Shown here: one piece after another, positions 19,641 through 30,799 of the stretch
How the letters are laid out: every line of letters starts with the position of its first letter
Position numbering within the stretch: position 1 is the first letter of the stretch
Assembly: GCA_012934845.2 (NCBI GenBank)
Contig: WNNJ02000440.1
Span: 54,716 to 118,715, forward strand
Length of the DNA: 64,000 nucleotides
Reading direction: 5' to 3'
Source: Pomphorhynchus laevis
Lineage: Eukaryota > Acanthocephala > Palaeacanthocephala > Echinorhynchida > Pomphorhynchidae
Position numbers and translations under genes: made by a program
The notes under the pieces: generated by a model
The model's database searches: none
Told to the model about the DNA's origin: nothing
The model's input: the letters and a program-made list of their open reading frames with translations, nothing else

Positions 19641-20222
19641 GTGTGGAAATTAATAAAGCCTACTACAAGAATTCCTGTTCACTATCGATTTGCAACCAGG
19701 GTAATTAATGAGTGGAATGCACTAAAGTGCCTGGATATATCGTAGTATATCTAGTGTTGCTATTAAGAAAACCATCGAAGCCGAGAGAAGGCATTTACGA
19801 GTTCTTTTTCATCTAATTCGTTATTTGTTGGCGTTTTTTACTGTTTTGTAAGCGACACCAGCTTGTAGCTAATTTGCTGCTGTTTGTTATAATAATATTC
19901 CAGAATATCAAATATTTCGATCCGATCGCAGTACACGAAAAGGTGGCGGTGTAGCACTGTATATCAGAGATCAATTTAATGTTTTAAGAGAATGTAGACT
20001 TGCAAATCATGAAGGTATTTGTGAATTCATATCGGTCATTGTCAGACATGGTGGTAACTATCTTCAAATTGGAGTATTTTACCGGACTCATAAATCTTTC
20101 GTATTAGATACTGAACTGAGGTCTATCCTTGAGAATTCCACTACTTCCAAGAGCTGCTTGGTGGTTGGTGGGCTGCTTGGTAAGCATTTGTCACGTAAAA
20201 ATAAATACTTTTTAAAGTGATT
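19640..20222 (+). mobile_element. LINE fragments: family C tail, CR1-like endonuclease, family L tail
   Basis: Three pieces on +: 19660-19800 reads HYRFATRVINEWNAL (the end of CR1-like ORF2); 19905-20175 reads FRSDRSTRKGGGVALYIRDQ and LQIGVFYRTH (AP endonuclease middle); 20185-20222 is a family L 3' tail (CATTTGTCACGTAAAAATAA). Confidence 0.6.
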
Positions 20223-20648
20223 ATATATTTCTGTTATACTTAAGTTAAAAACGATTGGCTACTGAGATTTTGTTGAATAATCAATTATTTAGTAAAAAGA
20301 AACATTTACGCCATTGTTTCAACAAAACTTTATTTCCATTGATACACAAATTGTAATTTTATCTTTTGTGGTGAAATATAAGTATTTCACTGATAATTTA
20401 AGTATCAATTATTTAATATTTGTGTTCCGAAATAATAAAAATGATATATCGATATAAATGACCGAAGCAGTAAAGTTCATGAAATATATATTTTTTACGA
20501 GAAATACAATAATGAGTGAATACAGTAATGCAAAAAACTAATGTATCAGATCAGCTAATTGAGTGTATAAAAATATAAAATATATTTAAAATATATAAAA
20601 TATATTATATAAAATACATAAAAAATAATAAAAAAACAATTTGTATAT

Positions 20649-20768
20649 TTACGTTGTAGAAATAGGTATATATTTACAAGGAGCGTTAAGTTCATTGCAA
20701 ATGGCTTCAAGATGATTCTTGGTTGCATTATCGGAGTCTATTAGTGCAACTTGCGAACTCAATCGTAA
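20649..20768 (-). CDS. Terminal exon of an unidentified host gene
   Basis: The minus strand has acceptor TTGATTCTAG, then a 39-codon phase-0 frame LRLSSQVALIDSDNATKNHL, EAICNELNAPCKYIPISTT and TAA. The shape 'aLIDSDNATKnHLEaICneLnaPckYIPI' faintly recalls L7Ae-type proteins, where a helix is followed by a short strand and 'P..yvp', but this is too weak for an assignment. An upstream stretch around 20825-20865 (VSEDLSKHISIW) may be another exon but does not join in phase. No AATAAA close downstream. Confidence 0.4.
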   Translation of the reverse strand, partial: LRLSSQVALIDSDNATKNHLEAICNELNAPCKYIPISTT

Positions 20769-20984
20769 CTAGAATCAAAGTAGTTCAATTAAAAAAATAA
20801 AGTATATTATACCGAATTGGTAAGGATACCAGATCGATATATGTTTTGAAAGATCTTCAGAAACATCTAATAATCTAGAAGTATATATTTCACAATATAT
20901 TCATTACTAATTAAGTATAAATTAAAAAAAGAGATAAATTATTTTAGATAAAACTTAAAAAATCCAATATAAAAATATTTCGGG

Positions 20985-23400
20985 AAGCGGTAAAGGCAAC
21001 CTTTCCGCCTCTAGTTGCGACTAGGTGGAGGGCGTCCCACTTCGGTAACACTTACGCAATGGGAAGTAATCAAGGGCCTTTTTCACTGAATATCCTTCAG
21101 TGGAATTCGGGAGGTGCTTCCGCCCTTAGCCTTCTATCTGGTAGAGATGCAGATGTTATAGTTTTTCAGGAGACGCGGTCTATCCGTCTCCCCCAGGATA
21201 TCAATCGATTTATCCCTAAGCACATGTACACCCACTTTACTCCTTACATAACCCTCTCACTCCTCTTCATCTCAAGGTCTTTTAACCCTAGTGAAAAGCT
21301 CCTTAAGATCATCCCTCCTATTAAACTACTCTTGTACAGCCCTATCTTGTTTAGCTATATCACTTTGTAATAACGGTAAGCGTATAAGCATAGCCAATGT
21401 CTATTTTGGCCAGAGGAAATCCACAAGAACCGTGAGCTCCTGGACCGCATTTTAGGCAGTGGCTATTACATGTTACTTGATGACTTCATCGACACAACTG
21501 ATCGTCGGATTAATGCATCAGTTCGCAGAGCAAGGATCGTCTATCTTATTCATAAACCACCTTCCCCTACCTTTCATTGCTCTACAACAAATTCTCTCCT
21601 CGACATATTACTGCTACATAAGATGTGGTTGTTAAAACCCATTTGCACCGAGCAGTCGCGTCAACAACATACCACCTCTCATAACCTAATTCGCTGGCGG
21701 CTAGAGGACGATACGTTGCTTAGAAGAAGGTTTCACTTTGACCCTATTAGAGTGGCCTTCTTTCAGGCAGCTATCCAACTCTTCCCCAGAATTGGAATTG
21801 AGAGTTTGACCGAATTTAATTCCTACCTCTCATCGCAAGCTACCGCGATCCTTTCGACTACCTATAAAGGTCGAATATACAATCCTACTCCAACAAAGCT
21901 CAAGGTCCTAGCTAAAATGTTACACCTTCCCAATCTCTCTGTTTCCGCCAGACAGATCCTCTCGAATGAATATTGGAACTCTAGATATAGGCTCCAGCTG
22001 AGCAGGGATAGGGCAAGCATTGCTCACCTAAACCCTTCTCAGGCTTCTTTCTGGAAGATATTGAAGAAGGAGAAGTTTGTCTGCTGGAAGAATAAAGCCT
22101 TGGTTTGGATTGGTAGCATATGCCTTGACAAAGTTTTAGAGGAGTCACTTTCCTTACATAATTATGGAGCCACTCAATCTCCCCAACCAATCCCGCCTTG
22201 GTGTGACTTCAGGAGTAGGGACTTATTTGTTACAGATGTCCTTAACTCCTGGGGATCATTCCCGGGAACCTCAAAATCCCACGCGCCACTCACCACTCGT
22301 GTCTGTCAGCTTTTGACATACAGTCAGAGAAAGGAGGTCGCCATCACAATGCTATTAGCCTCCCCGTCCGACATAGCGGACATCAACATCAGCCGTCGAG
22401 TTTTTTTACCTAAAAAGAGATTAATAACTTGTCCAAAACATCTGCGGCCCATCTCGATTCAAAACGCCCTCGTATCCATCTACGAGAAAGCGCTTGCGCG
22501 TAGAATCCGCGTTCATTTATGTAGGCGTAATTTGATCTCCACCGAGTTTTCATGGGTTTGTAAAAGGGCGCTCGGTGCATTCAGCAATTGGTGAGGTGCA
22601 TCACTTTTGTCAGGATAATAGTCATCAGCTTGCTGCTGCTGTTTTTCTTGATTTTTCAGCTGCATTTGACCGGATCTCCATTCCCTTCGTTATCTCCTCT
22701 CTCAGGTCCCTCGGGTTGCCTGCGAGAATTGTAAACAGGGTGAAGATATTGTTGTACACCAAACGGTTCCACTATGAAGACGACCCTGATGCGCGTCAGT
22801 TCTACCTATTAAGGGTGTGCCTCCAGGCTCCCCCTTTCTCCTATCTTATATCTTGCTGCATCCATTGTACTATTCAAGAATTTTAAACATGATCAACATC
22901 TAGTGGTATATGCTAATGATACCACATTCTTGTTCTCTGGACGCAGGTGCAACGATGTAATCTCTGACATCAGCCGTTTCTTTTTAAGATTAAAAGATCA
23001 GTTGCCCCCATCCAATCTTATTTTAAACTCCTCTAAATCGCAGGTGGTAGTCTTTAATGGTGTTCCTGCCACCAAAAAGAAACTTAAGGGACTTGCACTC
23101 TCTGCACTCTCCTCCATTTTGCAGCATCAACCACTCCCCATCTTCACGAGTCGAGTAAAATATCTGGGTTCACCGTTACGGTGAATTGGTCGGCGAAAGC
23201 TGACATGGATAGACTTAAACGTATCCTTAAGAAAGCTAGGTGGGCTCTGAAACGGTCCCAGCATCTGTCATTGAATGGGATAACCCAAGTGCGCCTGTAG
23301 GGTACTTGGGCTATCTCAGGATTAGTCTTCTTCTCACGAGGACGTTCCCCAGAACGTCCTCGTGAGAAGACGTTCTGGGGAACGTCTTCTCACGAGGCAC
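20985..23400 (+). mobile_element. LINE family B (I/R1/Jockey-group-like), ORF2 copy 1
   Basis: ORF2 starts at 21059 with NILQWNSGGASALSLLSGRD and IVFQETRSIRLP (AP endonuclease). Next come HKPPSPTFHCSTTNSLLDIL (endonuclease end), RRVFLPKKRLITCPKHLRPI (RT start), GEVHHFCQDNSHQLAAAVFL and DFSAAFDRISIPFVISSLRS (block A), and VYANDTTFLFSGRRC where the active-site YADD has become YAND. The frame is broken in at least three places and an internal part of the endonuclease is missing. The altered catalytic Asp means the RT is dead. Confidence 0.8.
23329..23397. repeat. Interlocked inverted repeats (template-switch scar)
   Basis: CTTCTCACGAGGACGTTC is followed by its complement GAACGTCCTCGTGAGAAG, and the overlapping GACGTTCCCCAGAACGTC is followed by its complement, then the original order resumes. 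Other family B copies have a single GAGGACGTCCCCCAGAG-type tract here, so the alternating copies look like local template switching at the end of element copy 1. Confidence 0.6.
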
Positions 23401-23479
23401 CCTTATTTATTAATTTTGAAGCATTTACCCATATGCATGAATGTGATGTAGTCATTATTGTAGACACGATTGACGAAAA

Positions 23480-23780
23480 AAAATATTTATTTTTACTTGG
23501 CCAATGCGTGCCGGCGCACGTTTAAATGACAACAACGAATAATCTAAATCATGTTTCTAGGTGGGTGCGGAGTCGTCATTTGAATGCAATAAAGGATAAA
23601 GCGCGCAAGACTTCGAGTTGGAGCTGATAACAGGCGAGTGGGCGGCGACGAGAAAGGATCGGAGACCGTAGTAGTTTAAGTAAGATGTTTTTGTAAGATC
23701 AAGTTTAATCATTCCCACAACCAATTTTCTGTCTATTGCTCTTAGAAAAAAGATTTATTTTTTTACGTGGCAAATCATTA
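23480..23780 (-). mobile_element. LINE family L 3' ends (two)
   Basis: TTTATTTTTACTTGGCCAAT followed by GCGTGCCGGCGCACG marks one 3' end on the minus strand (about 23487-23700, with C-terminal ORF sequence). A second tail, TTTATTTTTTTACGTGGCAA, starts at about 23755. Confidence 0.6.
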
Positions 23781-23789
23781 TCGAACATC

Positions 23790-25061
23790 ATTAGTACATT
23801 ATCGTATTCTGATCAAGGCATTGGTAGTGGACTCAGCTGGTATCTATGCAAACTGATCATCATCAAGAAAATGGTGATGATGTGGCTTTAGTAGATTTAG
23901 TAAAAATCTCTCCATCAATTTAGCAACTATAAGGAATTATTAATATGGGCCCCACATTAAATACGCCATTAACTACGCTGACCCCACCAGATCTTTTTGG
24001 AACTAGTGTTATATTAGCATTTTTCATCCTGTAAGGCACTATACCTTTCTGAAAACTATCCGAGAAGTAACTCTACAGAATTGGGGATAATTCTGTTCTA
24101 CATTATTTGACCAACTATGTTGATATACCAGAACCGACTGCTTTACCTTATGAATTAGTTTGTCTTATGAATTAGTTTGTTCACATCAATATTACTTACA
24201 CTTAGAACATCAGTCTATATGGCTTAGCTGTTTCAGTTGTTGGAATCTTACTGAACTAGTTGAAGCGTTACGGTACGACGTAATAATACCGTTAATCATT
24301 TTATACACGTCCTCACCTGTCTTCCAGCACGCAATGAATAGCCAACCTTTGAGTACGTATCTTTCGCATGTCTCCACTACCCTTTTTGATTCTTATTTTC
24401 CAATACATTCGCAAGCCACTTAGATCTCTTAATATAAGTATTCAGCTTTTTAGATAAAGCGACATATTCTGATAGACGACTACGAAGAGATTTATCCTGT
24501 TTATTTTGAAAGTCTTAAATAAATGTAGTTATCCAGCACGAATCATCACAATATACCCTTACTCTACTTTGCAGTAAAAATAATTATGTTACCCACTTTA
24601 TTGTGCCCTTAATCAATAGCTGACATCACTAAAACTGACTCTACCTATCAATATTTTTCAAAACACCAACAGCTGACTTATGAAACGGAGCGAGGTATTT
24701 CTCACGCTTTTCATAAACTGTCTTTAAACGAACCTCACATTTTACTTCTGTAAGTAAAACAAATCTGAAATTTTATCATTGGAAACACCACTCAAATGAT
24801 CATATAGAAGATCCAAAGACTTTTGCTTATTTCGGGTTGGAGGAGGTGATATATGATTGTTATCGCTAGCTCAAATTCCCCATTTTTTAAATTTCTCTGT
24901 AAATTTATTATTAAAAATTCAAGATCGTCGGGCACCAAGCCCCTACAATTACGGATATCAAAAGAGAGTGTTGATTTGACAAGAATGAGAATACCGCCAG
25001 CTATTCGACTATCTTCCCTATAAACTCTATATACACATACGAGAATTATTGATTGATCCAC
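23790..25061 (-). mobile_element. LINE relic with endonuclease and RT pieces
   Basis: The minus strand 24792-25061 reads REDSRIAGGILILVKSTLSF and PDDLEFLIINLQ (AP endonuclease, 'r.GGG..i.vk'). Nearer the left end FQKGIVPYRMKNANITLVPK is the RT entry. The rest is too decayed to follow. It is a different LINE from L, B and C copies seen here, or a very old C. Confidence 0.5.
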
Positions 25062-25104
25062 TTCTTCCTTGATTCCATTATTTATTGATCCACCACTTAC
25101 ATTT

Positions 25105-25210
25105 CGGATTTTTCCTGTTAGTTCCAGAATTTTCCTGTCAGTTCCGGATTTTTCCTCTCAGTTCCAGATTTTTTTGTCAGTTCCAGATTTTTCCTGTCAG
25201 TGCCGCTCGC
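25105..25210 (+). repeat. Short minisatellite, ~21-bp unit, about five copies
   Basis: Variants of TTTTCCTGTCAGTTCCAGAT are tandemly repeated five times with small changes. Confidence 0.6.
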
Positions 25211-25319
25211 TAGGATCGCGGATTGAGCTTAATCTCTCGATAAGCTCAAATAGATCGTCTCGCTGCGCTCGCCGATCAGTTGCAGTAACAAATCTAACAT
25301 CTTCAACACACAAGGACGT

Positions 25320-27690
25320 TAATTGGAGTACGTAAGAAAACAGCTACGACCGGCACCAACTAGCACAACTGCGAGTACAGTGATCGACACACGACTGCAG
25401 TGTCTGGACAACAATAAGTCTAAAGAATACTTCCTATGTAGTTTTTGTGCCAACAAACTAATCCGCAACCTCTCCAATAAGCACATCAACATCCCACACT
25501 TCCACTCAAACTACCCCCGTCGTTTCCAATGTCCTTTATCCACCCACTGACCCTGCCATCATATACACTTCCCATCCCATGTCATATTCACTCCTCCGCA
25601 CCCATCCCGTTCTTCCTGTCTCGTTTCTCAATAACCTACATCCATCAATCAAAATCACATCCACCAACCTCCACGATCTTTCCACTTATAACCTTTCTTC
25701 ACATCGCTTGCCACCCTCTTTATTATCATTATCCTCTATGTCTCCCGTCGTCAAACCGACTCCCTCCAAATCCTCAACTGCCAGCTCTCCTATCGTGATC
25801 TCACATACTCACGTCACTCGTCATCCTTTACGGAAATGCTATCCTTCTCGCTATCGTTGCGTTATCGTCATAATATCACTCCTTCCACCTCGTTATCTCT
25901 ACAAGCACGTTTCGACCACGATGTTTCCGCCTTCAGATTTATCCTCTCGTCTCTTGTTCCTGCGGATAAACCTTTTGTTTTCAACAAAATCTCTACTGTC
26001 GCATTCACCCACAATTTACCACGACACGTAGTTTTGCCTCAGTCTCCTCAACACTAGATCTACTCTCAATAAATCCGATCTCATCTTCAACCTATTCACC
26101 AAGAAATCAATCGATCTCTTCTGCCACACCGAATCCTAGAACTCCGATTCCACGACCTTTTCATTCGCCGTTTGCTCTATGCAGGTTGCTTACTAGTCGA
26201 ATCAGCACGACTCCTCAGCTCATTTTCTTCTAAATTCTCTAATCATTGCGTCATTGTCGCATTCGCCCGTCACCGGCGTCTCTTCGCAAAATCACTCCCT
26301 CTTCCAGTCCTTCCTCTTTTGAATTGCTCAATTGTCGTTCTACTATCATGATCACTCTCAATATCGCAATGTATAACGTCATTGTTTATCTGATCCTACC
26401 TCCTTATTTTTACTAAACTCACTGACCTCCTTTCATGTTGTACTTTGTCCTCAATCACTTCACTCGTTCTTAGAGCCTTCAACATCCCCACCGAACGGTC
26501 CTCTTCCACTAATTCTATCCGGTTTCTCAAAAGTCTTCAACTACAACTACAAACACATCTCCGCTGCCCCCCCACACATATCCTTAAGGGGCACTCGACC
26601 TCTCATCCGCCTTCGCCATCGTCGACCACTCCATCTTTTTTCTCGCCTTCGTTATGATTATGGCTCGTCTTCTTCCTCCATAGCATGGTTTGCCTCGTGT
26701 CTCTCCGACTGTTACTTTTGCATCTGTTCAAATTCATCATCCCCTCCCATTTATATTTTCTGCTAAGCCCACAAGGTTCAGTCCGAAGTTCCCTGCTTTT
26801 CTCTCTTCTGATTGATGATCTCTCTTTTTTTTATTAGATCTTACTCATTTAATACCATGCAATACGCCGATGACATCCTCATATATGCTCATGCATCCGC
26901 CAATCACATACACGATATTCTAATTTCTGCCTCGAACTGTTTTTCTTCTATCTACAAACGTCTTTCCCATATTCGTCTCGTTCTAAACTTCGACATGTCT
27001 GAAATAATGTAGATCCTCCACCGTAAACCTAACATATCTCCTCACCCTTTATCTCTTGCATCGTAAATCATTTCCATAGTCCACCATTTCACTTTCTTAG
27101 GCTTCCATTTCGATGATTACCTTTTTTGAACGCTTCGTCCGTGACAAATTCCGCCCGTCTAACTTAATTCTCTGTGACATTTGCCGTATCCGCCCCCTTA
27201 TCGACTTCGTACTTGTATAAATCTTCTTTCATCGCTTCTTTTCCCTAAAATCGATTACTGCCTCAGCCTTTTCGCCAATTCTCAAAAATTGATCATCCTA
27301 CCCCAACAACGCATCTTCAACTCCCCCGTTTGAGTGCTCCTACGTCTCCGTCGCTTTGATTTCATATTCACATATCTTGTCCACCATCTACATCCGTATC
27401 CAACTCCGCACTCTTCTCGTCTCATTGCTGTCGGCTCCCCATCGTTTTATCGCTGCATTCCCGTAATTCCCTTGACTCTCCGTTTCCAATTACTTTAACA
27501 ACTACGGTCTCCGATCCTTCCTCATTGCTGCTCCACTCGCATAGAATCAGCTTCCTCTCGACGTCAACCGCGCTCCCTCTTTGATCTCATTCAAATACCT
27601 CATCCGTTCCTACCTTCTCGACATATGCTCTAGATTTTTTCGTTGTCATGTATGCGAGCGCCGGCACGTATTTGCCACGTAAAAATAAAT
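25320..27690 (+). mobile_element. LINE family L, decayed near full-length copy
   Basis: An ORF1-like start with a Cys-rich end (LQCLDNNKSKEYFLCSFCAN at 25400-25470) is followed by endonuclease remnants (LNKSDLIFNLFTKKSIDLF near 26065) and RT pieces (MQYADDILIYAHASANHIHD at 26858). The tail GCACGTATTTGCCACGTAAA ends at about 27690. Reading frames are broken many times. Confidence 0.65.
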
Positions 27691-28345
27691 ATTTTTATAA
27701 CAATTTGAGAGAATTATCATTTACTTGTCTATTTGCGCCGCACATTTCCTTCCTACTGGAAATAAACTACTGTTCGTCCTCTCATCAAAAAGTAATCTCT
27801 CGACTCCTCACTACCATCTTCGTACCGTCCTATCTCACTTCTCCCAACCCTCTCCAAACTTCTTGAGCGTCTTGTTCTCAAGCAAGTTAATGCATATATA
27901 TTTTTTCATCCAACTTTTTTCCTTTTTTCCTGCTGCTTTTCGCTCTAATCACTCGACTGAAATTGACCGTCTTAAAGTTGATAACGATTTACTAATTTCG
28001 CACGATCAAAAATTATGTAGTGTCATACTTTCTTGTGATCTATCATCTACTTTTGGCATCGTCGATCACTCGATTTTTCTCCATCGCTTTCGTCATGATT
28101 ACGGCCCATCGTTACCCATTGTAGCTTGGTTTTCTTTATATATCAAACCGTACTTTTCTCGTTTGTTCTAACTGTTCTCTTTACCATCCTTCTTCTATCC
28201 CGTCCGGTGTTCCACGATGCTCCGTATTCTGCCATTTGCTTTTCTCTCCTCTGTGATTTGTCTTCTATTTTTCATACATTTAGAATGTTATGTAATATGA
28301 GCAGTCCGTTCCAAACATAAATCAGAAATGGTATGCCGATGATGC
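27690..28345 (+). mobile_element. LINE family L, second RT fragment
   Basis: Reads FRSNHSTEIDRLKVDNDLLI, LSSTFGIVDHSIFLHRFRHD and a decayed GVPQ block; breaks off near the YADD region. Placed directly after the tail of the previous copy. Confidence 0.6.
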
Positions 28346-28399
28346 TAACTTCGTCGGTTACTGATATCAATTAAAAAAGTTAGGAAAATTCTAGCCAAG

Positions 28400-29250
28400 G
28401 AAGTCCCGAAATACAGATACCGCGTAAACGCGGAAAAATTTTTATATACTCTCACACAGTCCATTCTGTCAAAACAATGTGTCAACTCCACAAATCATCG
28501 AAAGATTGGCCGGTTTGGTTCCCCCTGTAGATTCACTTGAGTATGAGCAATAAGCAATCACTCAGCATTTAAAAATTGTAATCTCCACATCACTCGCATG
28601 ACGTCATTCGCTAATATTGATCCGCAAGTCACTTGTACAGGTTTAACCCAAGTCATTCAAGCAAAATAGACGTATGTACTACGAACGTGTCAATGTCAAC
28701 CGGCATGGCTAGTTGAATTGTCGGACGCAATAAAATCATGCCTTTTACCAGAGATAACATAAAACTCGTGCGGCGACGAATGGTATGCAATTCTGACCTC
28801 TCCGCTTAAGCTAGACGGTATGAAAGTTTTCGACCCGTCATTCATGACTTCTTTGTACTGCGAAGAATCTATACATGTTCTAGGTATGACAAAAATATAT
28901 TAAGAAACACCTTACATGATAGACAGAAAATTGTGTTCAATCAAATCGCAATCCGCCGGACCCAGCTTTCCAAGAGCGCGTTGAAAGACCACAGTCATCC
29001 TTGTCGTGTAGGTGGTATACCGATAATAAGACATAATATTGTCAGAGATTTTCTCGCCAACACTTTAACCTAAGTATGCACTGATATTGAAATTGAGCCA
29101 ACTCTACAGCCAGTACCGAATGATATGACATTTATGAACAACACAACAACAATCGAAAACAACGCAAGACTTGATGTAGTATGTCAAATATTATTGGGAG
29201 AACGTACTCAACGGTCCGATTTGGACGTATAATTCGATAATGATAATATT
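28400..29250 (+). mobile_element. Retroelement-linked nuclease-like relic
   Basis: The + strand 29000-29235 reads GGIPIIRHNIVRDFLANTL, CTDIEIEPTLQPVPND and TIENNARLDVVCQ. This resembles the 'RHNe.RD....v..dv..EP.LQp...e......t.dgARLDi' block, often found behind reverse transcriptases in invertebrate genomes and probably a PD-(D/E)XK-type nuclease. The sequence before it is too decayed to read. Confidence 0.4.
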
Positions 29251-29430
29251 TGGATAAGCAATTTGTTGACGTTGGGGCATTTCACAGTTTCACAATCTTC
29301 TGTCTATGATGAGCTAGCTCGATTATCGATCAATTCATCTCCCGGTCCTGATGACATCTATCCCTTTCTGTTTAGAGCTTTAAGATCCATGTTAACTGTG
29401 ACATTAACTGAACTGTTTCAAATGTTAATT
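29250..29430 (+). mobile_element. CR1-like RT fragment
   Basis: Reads LARLSINSSPGPDDIYPFLF and TLTELFQMLID, the RT entry of a CR1-like element, cut off where the next element's ORF1 begins. Confidence 0.5.
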
Positions 29431-30799
29431 GATAACATCTAGATGCGACATATGGACAACTGTCAACGTTCCATCCTGTCTAACGAAATCGCTACTGTCT
29501 AGGGATTTTGTTTGTGGGTTCTGTGCCTCCGAATTGCTCTCCTTGTTGTTCAAGGGCCATTGTGACGAGCAAGTATCAACAAATGCTTTAAAGAGGAACG
29601 CAGATTCAAACAGTCACAACGATGGGGAAGATCATAGTATTAACGAACCAGAACGGAGTTCAGAAGCATTCAGACAGTCAAGCAGCTCGTCGTCAAGGAT
29701 TGATGATGTTTCGGCCACTCCAAAATCATCTGAGATAGGAACCAATAATGCTATTCATGTACTCAATCATTCTCTCACGCAGCAGTCGAAGTTAGAACTT
29801 AACGATCGTTCAATCATACCCTTCAATTACAATTCAACTCAATACTTCGTTAGGGATGCATTGCATGATACTAATGTGATGGATTACTCCTTCAAACAAC
29901 TTCCTGTTTTGGATTCTATTGTTCATCCCCATATATTGGACTCGAGTAGCGTCGGTCTTGATGTAGATGACAAATGTTCCGCCCTCAAGCATGCGAATGT
30001 TGATTTGTCAACTCCTGTTAACACTTCCTCGGGCAGTGATTGCTCTCAAAACTGTCCTCTGGATAGTGATTGTAGTGAGCGTCCTTGTGCTTACCCGCAG
30101 CTACTGCATCCCCGCTGCAGTTTATGTGTTGATCCTCTAGTATCCCCGCTAATTGAGAGCGTTAAGGATCTTGCAAAGGCTAGTCAGATTATCGTTAGTC
30201 CTATAGATAATCTACGACGAATAGTTAGCCTTCAAAATAATAAACAACGTGCAGTGATTCCTTCAAATCATCGACGACCATCAATTACCCCTGAGACTAA
30301 TTCTTCATTAGTTCCGTCTGCTAGCTCTAAACAATTTAGCTCGAGACAATTTAACTTCAGAAGAGAGTTAAACGTTATCGTGAGCGGTGTTGAAGAATCT
30401 CTCAGTAACAATCCCCAAAGTAGACTGGATGACGATATTGTGCATCTTTGCGCGGTGATTTCTAAGATTTTTCTCCAGAGCGATGTGGATGTTGCGATGT
30501 GTCTTAAAGTTCGAAGAGTTTTTCCTCTAGGCAAGAAACTTTCAGATAGACCTAGACTTTTAAAAGTTGTTCTAAACTCAAAAGATCATGTTGACTTCCT
30601 ACTCAAGCATGCATTTAGATTATCGCGCTCTGATTTTCATATACTCCGTGATTTATCTCCTGCAGATCGTTTGAGAAGACACGAGGCTTTCAACGAGCTT
30701 CATCGACGGCTGGAAAGTGCTGAGGGCAACCTATGTGTCCGGAATTTTCGGGTTGTCAAGTGGCGTCCGACTGTCCGGTGGCATCCCTTACTTCTGTAG
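29429..30799 (+). CDS. ORF1 of LINE family C (CR1-like)
   Basis: 456-codon open frame. The N-terminus has FVCGFCASELL, probably the end of a Cys-rich (PHD-like) finger whose first half is out of frame upstream. A long Ser/Asn-rich middle follows. The C-terminal domain reads LNVIVSGVEESLSNNPQSRL, VRRVFPLGKKLSDRPRLLKV and ILRDLSPADRLRRHEAF, the order seen in CR1 ORF1 proteins (RRM-like plus C-terminal domain, 'R.G......RPrplkV.l' and 'i..DlT..er'). Such proteins bind element RNA. The true start may lie upstream, because the first Met sits right at the junction with another LINE. Confidence 0.7.
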   Translation: MITSRCDIWTTVNVPSCLTKSLLSRDFVCGFCASELLSLLFKGHCDEQVSTNALKRNADSNSHNDGEDHSINEPERSSEAFRQSSSSSSRIDDVSATPKSSEIGTNNAIHVLNHSLTQQSKLELNDRSIIPFNYNSTQYFVRDALHDTNVMDYSFKQLPVLDSIVHPHILDSSSVGLDVDDKCSALKHANVDLSTPVNTSSGSDCSQNCPLDSDCSERPCAYPQLLHPRCSLCVDPLVSPLIESVKDLAKASQIIVSPIDNLRRIVSLQNNKQRAVIPSNHRRPSITPETNSSLVPSASSKQFSSRQFNFRRELNVIVSGVEESLSNNPQSRLDDDIVHLCAVISKIFLQSDVDVAMCLKVRRVFPLGKKLSDRPRLLKVVLNSKDHVDFLLKHAFRLSRSDFHILRDLSPADRLRRHEAFNELHRRLESAEGNLCVRNFRVVKWRPTVRWHPLLL

